From: Venturia oleaginea
Lineage: Eukaryota > Ascomycota > Dothideomycetes > Venturiales > Venturiaceae
DNA: 64,000 nt
NCBI GenBank assembly: GCA_013176395.1
Contig: JABMLP010000004.1
Coordinates: 744,001 to 808,000, forward strand
Reading direction: 5' to 3'
The position numbers and the translations under genes were made by a program. Numbering within the stretch: the first letter of the stretch is position 1; every line of letters begins with the position of its first letter. The notes under the pieces are model-generated. The model was not told the origin of the DNA. It saw only the letters and a program-made list of their open reading frames with translations, and did no database searches. Shown in pieces: positions 12,001 to 23,967 of the stretch.

Positions 12001-12367
12001 TCCTGTACTCCAATTCGGCTGGGCTGGAAGCTGCCGTGGTTTTCGCGTCACTGGACGACTCGACCTCATTTCTCGAGGTTACATGCTGTCTTGAATGTCT
12101 AAACAGCGCGCCTAGCAGATCCGATGTGCTTATGCGTTTTTCTTCTAGCAAAGTCTCTGCATACACCAGAATCAAGGGGTCCACGGTCTGCGGCAACAGT
12201 TTTTGTTGTTCCAGCAAAATGTCGGCCAAGTCTCGACCCGAGATGAACGTGGTGTTGTCAAGTTCCCTGGCGACGTTGATGAACATCTCTCCTCGAACCC
12301 GTTGTTGCAGGCTGCCAGCAACCACCGTCTCCCATTGGTCTCTTGCAGATCGGTTTCTGATCTGCAT
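9010..12367 (-). CDS. MED5: Mediator complex subunit 5 (Med5/Nut1), six exons
   Basis: Exons are 12367..11758, 11708..11458, 11376..11314, 11261..10758, 10700..10529 and 10481..9010, all with GT-AG introns of 46-81 nt and consistent phase, giving about 1023 residues, near the usual size of fungal Med5. Family features are a helical, solenoid-like composition, the block [16 protein letters not shown], and an Asp/Gly-rich C-terminus with [18 protein letters not shown]. Med5 sits in the Mediator tail and contacts gene-specific activators of RNA polymerase II. The start is a choice: ATG at 12367 is the first in frame, but coding character runs upstream (FGPTIAKRHQRQQVETP) to a stop, so a short 5' exon between about 12400 and 12680 is likely. 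A possible unspliced intron near 10080-10130 (branch-like GCTAAC) could not be placed in phase and is left as coding. Confidence 0.85.
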
Positions 12368-12447
12368 CTTGATAAGGTGGGCAGCAAGTGGAGTTTCGAC
12401 TTGTTGACGCTGATGTCGTTTTGCTATTGTTGGTCCAAAGTTTCACA

Positions 12448-13105
12448 CAATCCCAAGACCCTGTCAGATGTGCATTGAAGAGGATAGCTGTCTGATGGCG
12501 TTCGATGTCGATAACTCCGAACTCAAAGTATCCGTTTGGGCCATAGAATTCCCGAAACTGGGTAGCCTTGCAGTTAATGGAACAGCTGAGGTAGTTTGCT
12601 GAGGATCAAACATGAGGTGGCGGTAGCTTCCCGTCGGGTATCGATAGCAGAAGTCGTGTAGCCAAGATTCCACGAACAAAGCTGGTTATTGCGAGGATCA
12701 AAAAGTATCTGAGATGTTTGATGGACGTAACATTAGGGAACTAAAATAGAAAGTACTGTCTGTTGATGGCAACATCCGTAATCCGTGCAGGTACTATGCC
12801 CCGGCTAGTCCGATGAAGTGAAACGCTTTGAAGAAAAGCAACAATCAACACGAAAATAATATAATACAGCGCAGGCTTCACTCTCGAAAATCCTGCAAAC
12901 ATCGATATAGTATGAAGACCTCCCTGTCTGAAAGACGACAAATACACGCTGGGTTCTTTAAATGTGCCCCCCTTTCCCGCACCGGTAGCAGACAGCCTGG
13001 TCCCAAACGTCCTCAGCAACGCCTTTTATCCCATCACCTCGACACCCAATTCAGATGCATGAGCTTCGCCACTGTGTTGCTCCCAAAGACCATTTCAAGG
13101 TGCGA
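12448..13105. other. Intergenic; possible 5' exon of Med5
   Basis: The minus strand at 12680-12450 contains plausible coding pieces (FEFGVIDIERHQTAILFNAH) that could be a Med5 leader exon but could not be joined in phase. The remainder shows nothing recognisable. Confidence 0.35.
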
Positions 13106-13885
13106 TCACTCCCTTGACAAGTCTTCTTGCAAGCCAGGAGCATGAGGACCAATGTTCCAAAGTTCCATCGCGCGCCAGTTAGCCCATTCCGTATTTGCTG
13201 CCTCGAGTTCTTGCAACTGGACGTTTTGTAGTGGTCTCATGAAGGGCACCGTTTGGTTGTCCGACATGTCATACCGGGCTTTGACCGTGGCCCAGCCAAC
13301 GCTCCTTGCTGCGAAGAGGTAATTCCGGCGCTCGCACTCATGTAGAGGACCAACTCCCTTCCTCCAATCATTTCCGAAACAGCCGTGAAGGACACCATCG
13401 CTGTCGAAACCTGTGACGACCATTCGGCGGATGAAGGGTATAAGCGAAACCGTCGGCCTTGGTTTAGGAAGATCTGCAGCGCTGGGATTTGCCAAGTTTG
13501 AATCCGAGTAGGCGGCTTGAACATTGGGTATTGGAGGGTAACGACTGCTGTCCATGACCGGGTCGGGGGACCACTGACATGGCAGCAAGATGTTGAGGAG
13601 AGCGCAGGTAGTTTGAGTGCCAAGATCATGCTGAGCATAGTCGAGAAAATAACGGCGGCAACTGACATAGAAAGGATACCAGTCCAGAGGGCTAAAATTT
13701 GGAGCACTCAGGTTTTCGTTCGGGCTTTCGTTCGGGCTGTCGTTCATAATTGATGCCTGTTGATGTACTGTGCCAATGGTAGGTCGGACAGGATCATAAC
13801 GTTGGTTCCGGGCATTGGCTGGTGGATGATATGTGTTGTGGACCCCACTCGGAGAATATTCACGGCTATTGGACTGGGAGGCCAT
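13106..13885 (-). CDS. Conserved hypothetical protein, 259 residues
   Basis: A single uninterrupted frame from an ATG, MASQSNSREYSPSGVHNTYH. The first 70 residues are Ser/Asn/Pro-rich and likely disordered; the rest looks like one folded domain with DWYPFYVSCRRYFLDYAQHD, SLIPFIRRMVVTGFDSDGV and CERRNYLFAARSVGWATVKA. There is no signal peptide or membrane segment. The pattern of a disordered head followed by a Trp/Tyr/Cys-rich globular domain is familiar from ascomycete-restricted proteins, but I cannot name a family or function. The frame is intact, unlike most accessory genes in this window, which argues that it is maintained. Confidence 0.7.
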   Translation of the reverse strand: MASQSNSREYSPSGVHNTYHPPANARNQRYDPVRPTIGTVHQQASIMNDSPNESPNENLSAPNFSPLDWYPFYVSCRRYFLDYAQHDLGTQTTCALLNILLPCQWSPDPVMDSSRYPPIPNVQAAYSDSNLANPSAADLPKPRPTVSLIPFIRRMVVTGFDSDGVLHGCFGNDWRKGVGPLHECERRNYLFAARSVGWATVKARYDMSDNQTVPFMRPLQNVQLQELEAANTEWANWRAMELWNIGPHAPGLQEDLSRE

Positions 13886-15612
13886 TGAAGTGGCGGAGTC
13901 GCGGCCTACTTAGAATAGTGCTTGAGCTAATGCGCGCGAGCCTGTCAATTGGGATCAGATTCCAGAAGACAGGGAAACGTAGTGCCGCCGAAGCTTTGTG
14001 CAGTGCCGTGTTGGGTTGTGTTCCAACGCGACAATATTTATTGTGTATTCCAAAAAGACGGCCGTGGTGGTGAGATGGCAGTATTTAAGAGTTGCGGGAT
14101 TCGAAGGCCGGATTTGTTCGCTTGTCACGAACCAGGGTATCTCTGAAGGCCTGAGAAACAGAAAATGAGGTCGTGAATAAATGGCACTGAAGCGGAATTC
14201 CACGCAATATCTACTTGGCCTCGTCGTCGCACGGCGATGGCTGTCCTTCACCGGGGTGCTGCTTTCTCAAATCATTACTTTCGTCTGTGAGACGCTCAGC
14301 TGCAGGCGATTCATGAGGCGTGCAATCTGTGTAACCCGGGGACTCGCATATTGTCTTCTGCAAGGGCTCCTGTCTGTTCCTGAAAGTCCTTGTCCATACT
14401 TGTCTCGGATCGTTGCATACACGGTGAATGACCGGCCATCTTTAGTTGATTGAATCAGAAAGCTACCTCGTCCGCTCCCTGTTAGAAGGTATCTAGGAAG
14501 CACCTCCTAGGGAAGATCCAGTACAAACGTGCATAGTACCTCGATGCTGTGCGTGTGGCCAGCACTTCAGGACTCCAATGGCAAGAGTCTAGACTGTCTT
14601 GATCTGCCTTATGAAATGCCACCTGCACTCCTGCTCGTCGACGACGTCCAAGATTCTTCCGTCGCCCCAGATCATTCTCCTCTGTCGGCGACGCCGAAGC
14701 CCACCTGCACCAACTGCCATGGACTTTTCTACGTCGAGTGCAATTTTAATATTTCTTTTGGGAGAGGCAGAATGACATGTTTCTATTCTATCGCGGGCTG
14801 CGACTTCTAGCAGACCCGCCACTGTAGTTCGCTATACACTCTGAGCTTCCGAGTTGCTCTCCTACGTGAAGACAACTCCACGCAGCACTCATTGATACAA
14901 ACGTCCAACCACAGTGTCACCGATCTCAGCACAGATTGACGCATTGTCTTAAATAATGGTGCGACCATCAGGCATCCGACAATAACTCGAGGAAAAGTAA
15001 AGATTGATGAACGTGCTTATGAGCAAACTAAAGTTGTGGCTGGAACATCAATTTCTTGGTTGAAGATCAATGTCCATCATCCTCAGGCCAAGCCATCACA
15101 GCCACGCAGAGGCCAGAGCTCTGTCTTTCCTGATAGGGCAAGGTAGAAGGGATCAATATCATGGGCGTCGGACGGACTGGGATGGTGTAGGACAAGCAGA
15201 CTGTACTCGCACCATGAATCTAGCTTCTCCTTTTCCTGGCATGGCTTTGTTTGTTTTCGGCTACGAGGTACCTCTGGCTGTGTACTGAAATAACTACCAC
15301 GAGGGTGCGATGGTGCGGATTGCGGCTCGCCGGAACGTCAAAGTCGCACACGGCCAGTTGATGATCTAAACACTACCTACTAGGTTCATGACGTCGAGAG
15401 AGGAGAAGACCCCTGATCGGACTTTGTTCGGCTCCGAACACTTCACAATCTCTCGAGGAAAGAAAACGTTTAGACGAACTGCAGCCCCTTCCAGAAGCGG
15501 CAGAGGCGTAACAAACACGGAAAACGGCTTACGGAATCAGCCCACCCAACCGTGACGGCGGTTCAATTGAAGCAGCATACCGCGAGACCATCATTCGACC
15601 AAGCCCGACAAT
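13886..15612. other. Intergenic, no supported gene
   Basis: Several frames of 60-100 codons on both strands, none with splice support or recognisable motifs. Nothing repeated or RNA-like was seen. Confidence 0.45.
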
Positions 15613-16697
15613 ATGGCTACCAAGACCACTTTCTCGCTTGCCAGTCGCATCAAAGTATGGTGCCGTCATATCTCATGCAGTACTTGCGTGTTGACTGAGA
15701 ACCACAGCTTAGCAATGCAGGTGGCATTTCCATGCCGCAGATTCATCTAGGAGTCTATCTAGCAGACCGCAAGGAAGCGCTGAAGGCTGTGCAATGGGCT
15801 TTGGAAGTGAGCCGACTATTCCACCCAGTGGCCCTCAACAATCCGCGGTTAACATACTCAGGCTGGATATCGAGGGTAATCAACTGGCTCTTCACAATCT
15901 AGTATCAACTAACATCCAGCTCAAAGCATCGATTCTGCTCAGATGTACCATAACGAAAAGGAATCTGGACAAGCCATCAAAAACTTCTTGTCCAGCAACG
16001 CCAATACTAACAAGCTCACTCGCGAGGACATCTGGTACACGAGTAAGCTAGCATCGAATGGCACGTACAATGATACGCGAAAGTCCATTACGAAATCAGT
16101 CAAGAAAGCTGGCATTGGCTATATCGACTTATTTTTACTGCATAGTCCATACGGCGGAAAGAAAGCTAGACTGGATTCCTGGAAAGCTGTCGAGGATGCC
16201 ATTGATGCTGGAGAGCTCAGGGCCGGCGGTGTCAGTAACTATGGCATCAAACATGTACGACAATCTCCTGGCTACCATCGGATGGGAAAGCACTGACAAC
16301 TACAAAGTTACAGGAGTTGATTGACTCGAAGCCGCGTATGCTCCCGGCCGTCAATCAAATCGAGGTGCACCCATTCAACACACGCACAAACATCACCGCC
16401 TTCTGTCAAAAACATGATATCGTCATTGAAGCGTATGCACCTCTCGTGCGTGCTCTCAAGATGAAACACCCGACCATTGTCGAACTATCTCGGAAATACG
16501 CATGCACGCCCGGTCAGCTTCTTGTTCGCTGGTCCTTGCAGCATGGCTATGTTCCTCTCCCAAAGAGTGTGAAGAAAGCACGCATCGCCGAAAACGCCGA
16601 GATTGGAGGTTTCGACATCACCGACGCGGGCATGGGGGAAATGGATAAGTTGGATGAGTATCTGGTTACCGATTGGGATCCTACAGATACCGATTAG
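15613..16697 (+). CDS. Aldo/keto reductase, five exons including a 14-nt micro-exon
   Basis: Exons are 15613..15654, 15708..15806, 15862..15875, 15927..16254 and 16308..16697, all phases consistent, 290 residues, the normal AKR length. The (beta/alpha)8 fold motifs are in order: [20 protein letters not shown], then [15 protein letters not shown] with catalytic Asp and Tyr, IWYTSKLAS with the catalytic Lys, [10 protein letters not shown] with the catalytic His, [27 protein letters not shown], and the C-terminal cofactor-binding [20 protein letters not shown]. The product should be a cytosolic NAD(P)H-dependent oxidoreductase acting on carbonyl substrates; the substrate cannot be read from the sequence. 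The Gly-Tyr-Arg/Ile-Asp junction is made by the micro-exon, without which the catalytic Asp is out of frame. Confidence 0.9.
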
Positions 16698-17704
16698 GCG
16701 AGGGCGAGTCCACAGCTCACGATGCGCTGCCACTACGTAGGTAACATCCGAATATATCCAGAGGTTTTTGACGGAATTTTCTTCGATGGGGATTTATGGA
16801 GACTTTTCCGTATGGCATGGCCATGGCAGGTGGAGACGTCGGCGTGGAAATATCGCTCGGGGATGACACTCGCGTCTTTCATTTGGTGGAGCGGGTGACA
16901 ATGACGTTATTCGTATACGATGCAGGAACAATGGACAACTCAACATGGATACCAAAGTCAACAGCAACCTGAAATCCTTCTGGCTTTCAAACTTCGTAAT
17001 AACGTGATTTCCACCTCTGCTTCCATTTCGAAACGTTTCCTTCTCTATCAATCACCAGAAATTAAAACAATTTGTTTGCTTCACCTCTTAAACCATACGT
17101 TAGTATTCTTCCGGATGGAAGGTATAACCTGTACTCATTTCCTCGCCGTATTTTCGGTCCCTACATACTTTCTTCCTTCATCCATCTAATCAACAGCTTG
17201 TCATGTCCATTGATAAAGCCTGGTATACACAAATCGTCTAGCCACTCTTTACCGTCCCTAAACAAAAGTAAAAGATACTGGGGAGGGTACTTTGTTTATG
17301 TAGATATTTTGTTACTTTGTTACTGACTCGTGTTGGATTGAATGGTTTGCACGACCTATGGATGAATTCTTCTTACGTTTCCCGTGTCTCGAAAAGGTCG
17401 CGCCCATCCATCGTGGACAGAATTTCGCAAGAGCACGTCGATGGAAAATATATAGTGAATTGAAGTGTCTCTCGGAACATGGCGTTGGCAATTGTCCAGG
17501 TGGGAGATTGAGTGACACTGAAGCCAAGTCTCGAGGACGCAGCGCAGCCAATGGATGATTGTTGTTACGTTTGCGGTGAGCTGCGTTGTTAGACTTATTT
17601 TTTGTTTCTCCGTGTCAGTATCGTTGTGCGAACCCTGCGGCGGGCTCGGGTATATATTGGAGATGAAGGATGCTCCTTGCGCATGACTTGTTTCTGCCAT
17701 TTGG
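16698..17704. other. Intergenic, no supported gene
   Basis: AT-leaning sequence with short frames only; it includes the 3' flank of the aldo/keto reductase gene. No structured element was recognised. Confidence 0.45.
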
Positions 17705-18008
17705 GATGGCACCAGTCTGGACTCAAGGAAGGAAATTGTCGGGTAAACACGGACATCTGTAAGGCTGAAGACATCGCTCGATGACCCGGCATCGTAGGCC
17801 AGAAGTTGCTGTTAGATGGCACCAGTCTGGACTCAAGGACATTGTCAGGTAAACACGGACACCTGTAAGGCTGAAGACATCGCTCGATGACCCGGCATCG
17901 CAGGCCAGAAGTTGCTGTTGGATGGCTCCAGTCTGGACTCAAGGACATTGTCGGGTAAACACGGACACCTGTAAGGCTGAAGACATCGCTCGATGACCCG
18001 GCATCGCA
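17705..18008. repeat. Minisatellite, 107-109 bp unit, 2.8 copies
   Basis: Copies begin at 17705, 17814 and 17921 with GATGGCACCAGTCTGGACTC (third copy GATGGCTCC) and continue through GGTAAACACGGACA, AAGGCTGAAGACATCGCTCG and GACCCGGCATCG. The copies differ at only a few sites, and the first carries a short insertion (GGAAGGAAATTG against GGACATTG). A minus-strand frame runs through it but has no coding character beyond the repetition, so I do not call a gene. Confidence 0.92.
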
Positions 18009-18603
18009 GACCCAAGACGCAGCGTCAACGTGGGGTGAAGACATGCCCATATAAGACGACGCGGGACGAAAAGGCGGCCTGGCAGCGCACGGCGTTCATG
18101 GAGGAGCAGTTAGCGGATACAGCAGAGTTTTCTATGCTCCCCTGCGAGTTTCTATGCCTCCCTGCGAGTTTCTCGTTCTCTTGGATGCAGAATCTGGAGA
18201 CGCTCTAAAAGTTGAGGTGACAAGATTTTTCCACGCTTCGCCCGCGGCCGAGCGCCGGAGACACAGCGATGAGGGGTCTTGTCCTACCGGCTCGCCTTGA
18301 ACATGCAAGCCGGCTCAAATGATTACGAGTCTCTATTGGTCCCTCGCCTTTCCTTATCTATACACCACCAAATGCTCTACCAAACCTTCGACCATTGTTG
18401 TCAGATGGACCAATTGTAGGCGTGCGATGGTCCCTCGGATTGCCACCGCTGTCGGCGGTTGGGACCCTACGTATAGATGCCGGGGATAGCTGTTTGTTTT
18501 TCTGGTGGAGAGCTATGGTGAGGTGACGAAGATAAAACGTCTGCTGTCGCTCTCTCTCCAACCCCCCAACTACAACTCACACATCAACAACAACACCATA
18601 ATC
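18009..18603. promoter_or_regulatory. Upstream region of the NADP-glutamate dehydrogenase gene
   Basis: The last 60 bp before the start codon are CT/CA-rich (CTCTCTCTCCAACCCCCCAAC, then ACACATCAACAACAACACC), a typical fungal leader ahead of an ATG. A CTATAC/TATCTATA-like stretch lies near 18355. Factor sites are not assigned. A short direct repeat CCTGCGAGTTTCT occurs twice near 18140-18175. Confidence 0.4.
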
Positions 18604-20169
<1,566 letters not shown>

Positions 20170-20345
20170 ATGGCTGGTTTGGTTTGGTTTGGCTTGGCTG
20201 GAGCCTCCAGGGGCTGGCCTGGTTTGGTGGGAGCTTCTGAGCGGCTGACCTTGGTTTGGTTGGAGCTTCTGGACGGCTGATTTGGTTTGGTTGGAATCTA
20301 TGGGCGACTGGCATGATTTGGTCGGGGCCTCTGGTGCTCCTGATC
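20170..20345. repeat. Degenerate GGTTTGG/GGAGCTTCTGG tandem repeat in the GDH 3' region
   Basis: Just after the GDH stop codon, a block of roughly 43-50 bp recurs about four times: TTTGGTTTGG, then TTGGAGCTTCTGG or GGAGCCTCCAGGGGCTGG, then GCGGCTGA. The copies are imperfect. It is probably transcribed as part of the GDH 3' untranslated region. Confidence 0.7.
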
Positions 20346-20596
20346 TGAGTTGCCATTGGACGAAGGAAAACGTCGGAAAGACCAAGGATGATATTTTGTA
20401 CATGTAAAGCGTTTATTTAGTTAGGACATGATCACGAAGCGAATGCCCATTTCATTACTTATGACCAAATCGACCTCTTCTTCCATTTCCTTTCGTTCTC
20501 ATCCACGAATCAATCTTCAACCTCACTACTTCACCACTTACACTCATCGCTCTTTGCAGAAAAATCTAATCTCCCCTCCAAACCACATACAAAATC

Positions 20597-22152
20597 TCAA
20601 TCATCAACATACCCCTCATAAACACCCGCCTCCCTCTGCGTACTACACCACTTCTCACTGGCCAAACCCCTCTCCTTCCTCCTCCCCACCACCGCCCCCT
20701 CCCTACAAAAATCACAAGCAAAATCACACCCCGGCCCATCCTCCCCAAAATACCCACAAACAAGCTCATGCCTACACCTCCCCGTCTCCTCACAATACCG
20801 TATAAGCGCCTGCAAACTCTTCGCCCTCCCCAACATGTTATCCATCCCGTCCTTCCCAACAAGTCTACTCCCATTAACGCGCCTCTGCTGATCAAGTTGT
20901 AACATCGTACTGGCTCGATCTCTGTCTTCGCGACCGTAGTACATGATACAGATACTTGCTTTACCGTCGCGACCTGCGCGTCCTGCTTCTTGGTAGAATC
21001 CTTCAAAGGACTTTGGGATTTGCCAGTGGACGACGAATCGAACGTTTTCTTTGTCGATGCCCATTCCGAAGGCGGTGGTTGCTACGATGACGTCGTAGCC
21101 GGGTGTGTTGGCAACCCAGTTTTTGAGGTGGTCTTCTTTTTGGTCGATTGTTAGGCCGGCGTGGTAGGGTTTTGCGCCGATACCGTCGGTGGTTAGACGC
21201 GTGGCGAGGGCTTCGCAGTCTTTGCGGTAGAGGGTGTATATTATCCCGGAGACGTTTGAGATTCTTTCGCCGGCCTGTGTTAGTTGTGCTGCGCGTTGTG
21301 ATGCTGTGCGACGGGCATGAGTTGCTTTGATCCATTTCAAAAAGTCGTCGTAATGATCTTCTTCATCTGATTTGAAGCGGACTTCGTAATGCAGGTTTGG
21401 ACGGCTGGTGGTCATGGTGAAGACTTTTAGCTTCTGGACGTTGAAGGAGAGGGTTGATATGATGTCGATCCGAACTCGTGGGGTTGCTGTTGCTGTGCAA
21501 CACATGATCGGGACGTCTGGGAATTCTTTCTTGAAAAAGGAGAGACTTTTGAAGGCGGGACGGAAATCATGGCCCCATTCGCTGATGCAGTGAGCCTCAT
21601 CTATTGCTATACGAGCGAGCTCGCGATGGTCGTATATTGTTTCAGAACCCTGCGAAAGTGGTCCATCGCACAAAACTCAGGCGTCACATAAAGGAGCCGA
21701 GTTCGAGGATGCCCACATTGGAGATCATCCATGATGATCTTTCGAGCAGCTGGGGGCGTGGAGCTATTGATCGATTCGACGCGAACGTTTGCCGCTCGTA
21801 GTGCAGCTATTTGGTTGTTCATGAGTGCAAGCAAAGGCGAAACTACGATGGTAACTGCGAAAGTCATTATGGGACGTTCTTTTGGAAGAAGAACGTCTAC
21901 TTACTTCCATAATCGATGACTGCTGGTAGTTGAAAGCACAAGCTCTTTCCGAATGAAGTAGCTGCCTGGAGATAGACATCTTGTCCATCCAGAGCTGCAG
22001 TGATTACCTCTCTTTGGAGTGGCCTAAGTTTCAGTCAGTGTTGATGTCAATCATTGATGGTCAACAACCCACCTGAAGCTCGATTTGCCGAAAATTCTTT
22101 TGAGCGTAAATTCAGCATCGATATGGCGCACTTTTTTCTGACCAACTGGCAT
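20597..22152 (-). pseudogene. RecQ-family DNA helicase with a one-base frame break
   Basis: Exons 22152..22073 (starting MPVGQKKVRHIDAEF), 22023..21905 and 21854..20597 join through GTGGGT and GTAAGT introns. The helicase motifs are in order: motif 0 FGKSSFRPLQREV, Walker A ATSFGKSLCFQLPA (usually TGGGKS), Ia VVSPLLALMNNQI, DEAH box AIDEAHCISEWGHDFRP, III CCTATATP, IV-V GIIYTLYRKDCEALA and ATTAFGMGIDKENVRFVVHW, VI YQEAGRAGRDG, then the zinc-binding tail CRHELVCGYFGEDGPGC..CDFC. The frame changes by one base just before the DEAH box, at about 21637-21643, where an A-run reads one base short. With that base the product would be about 485 residues, a short RecQ without HRDC. It would unwind DNA 3'-5' in repair. 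Either a recent pseudogene or a sequence error. Confidence 0.8.
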
Positions 22153-23334
22153 AGTGATAGTATTGACTGAGCGTACAGAGATATCCTGAATTTCCTTGGC
22201 AAGTGTTGATGTGCGGATGATATTGAAATCGCGGAAGATATCAAGAGGGCTCGTTGCGTGGCGAGTGTTCATCCGTTGCCACGCCAATTGTCTCTTTGAT
22301 CTGATGTATTTCGTATTGGGTTACGCATACTGTGATTTTAACATGAAAAAGCGAGATGAAATGAGATGATGTGGAATTGGACACGTTGTTGGGGGAAGGA
22401 AGTCGCGTCCTTGGTGTTGGGATAGAGTGCATGTGAAAAAATTACAATGGAAGGATTTCATTCAAGGTTTTATGGCGGAATTGTTGCGCTGAACGAGCAA
22501 AACAGAGTTATTCGGAAGTAGATTCAACGCGAACTTAACGATAGGAGCCGATGAACAGAACGAGTGTCACCCTGTGACTTGACTGTATTGATTGAGGAGG
22601 TTAAAGTTCACCGTAGCATCTGCATGCATATATATGCATGTCAATGCATTCCTTGGCATCTATCACGTGCACTATGCCTGAGGTATCAAGGACTGGCATG
22701 CCACTGATCATCAGGAATTGCATTATATCAACGATTTTCGCTATTGATCTAAACATATATTTGGCAGATTTAATTCGGTCCCGCTGTCGTGGGGATACCC
22801 TTTGGAGAGGAGAGACCAAAGCAAACGGAGAATATACGACTCGAGAGATGTACAGCAAGTGAAACATTCATGCGAACTGTTTTCGTTTCCACGATCAAGA
22901 ACGACAATCGTACACTCCGAGTCCTGGGTGGCATTTCCAAATTTACCAAATCTCGATGCCACAATCGGGACAGAAGAATCACACTGAGGACTATCGATCT
23001 TCGTGGTTGCACAATTGAGCTTTCAAGTTTAACAACCGTTGACAGATATCTTCTTTCGGACAGACAAGGCTGTCCATCTTTGTACAACGTCATTGTCCCG
23101 GGAGCGAATATTGTCATCCTTTTTCTGCCAATGTCTTACCACGCAGGTATCGGAGAAAAGATTGTCTGCCATGGTGATTTGATGCCGATACTTCTCTACA
23201 TATTGTGCAATACATCTCCACAAGACAGCAATGTTCGTCGTTCTGATGCATGCCGAGACATGCTATATGCGCCACCCAATGCCATAGTTTACAAATCGTA
23301 ATCGTCCTGTACATATATCCATCTCTTCGTCGAC
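22153..23334. other. Intergenic, no supported gene
   Basis: AT-rich sequence. A 170-codon plus frame (22789..23301) and opposing minus frames overlap it, but none has splice support, domain motifs or a credible hydrophobic pattern, so I call none. Confidence 0.45.
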
Positions 23335-23967
23335 TCAAGCCGCATCACCAAGCTCCGCTCTGACAAGAGGATCCTGCGACCCGTTGTCTTCCATTAAGTT
23401 AATGACCTTCCCATCATCGGTCGTGAGTGTCCATTCCATGGTTTGAAACTGCCACCATATATTAGCCACTACTCCTTACACCAAGCAACTGCAAAAACTC
23501 ACAAACTCCATGCCCTTCCTCCTCTCGCTCACAAATCTCATCACGCCCGTCCTCTTCGTCCCTTTAACCCCAAAATTGATATCAATCTTCCCATGCAACT
23601 GATCTATCGTTCCAAAAATCCACGGAAATTTGTCCCTGAAGTAGATCTCATTGCCTAACGCTTCTCTCGCCAAGGCATTAACTCTCAGTGCATATAACGA
23701 ACTCGAGACAACGGAGGATGAGGATTTTTGATAGTTGAAGATGGCTAATGCAGATGCGCCGAGGACAATTATGAATATAGGGAAGGACTTTAGGAATTGG
23801 CGAGTGTTTGTGATCGGGATGGAGGGGAGGGCACGGTCGGACCGCCTGCTCATGAGGGGACCGTCGCCCTCTCGGGGCGCGGTTACGAGGGTGCGGCAGG
23901 CATTGCGGAGTTTGGAGGTTCGAAAGGATTGGAGGAGGGATGGTCTTCCTAGGCGTCGGGGTAGCAT
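23335..23967 (-). CDS. COA1: Cytochrome c oxidase assembly factor COA1
   Basis: Exons 23967..23503 and 23448..23335 join via a GTGAGT donor and CAG acceptor in phase 0, 192 residues. The start MLPRRLGRPSLLQSFRTSKL is an Arg-rich mitochondrial presequence. A single membrane segment follows (FPIFIIVLGASALAIFNYQK, about residues 60-80), then the Coa1 domain ALREALGNEIYF-like block (REALGNEIYFRDKFPWIFG), GKIDINFGVKGTKRTGVMRF and RRKGMEF/FQTMEWTLTTDDG across the exon junction. Coa1 is an inner-membrane protein that acts with Shy1 and Mss51 in early Cox1 maturation. The C-terminal end (INLMEDNGSQDPL) is usual for fungal orthologues. The frame is intact. Confidence 0.88.

Noticed and set aside
17595..18050. 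151-codon minus-strand frame through the 108-bp minisatellite
   Set aside because: Its length comes from the repeat itself; there is no ATG context, motif or splice support, and the other frames are equally open.
22789..23301. 170-codon plus frame between the RecQ and COA1 genes
   Set aside because: No domain, no hydrophobic or charged pattern of a real protein, and overlapping minus frames of similar quality.
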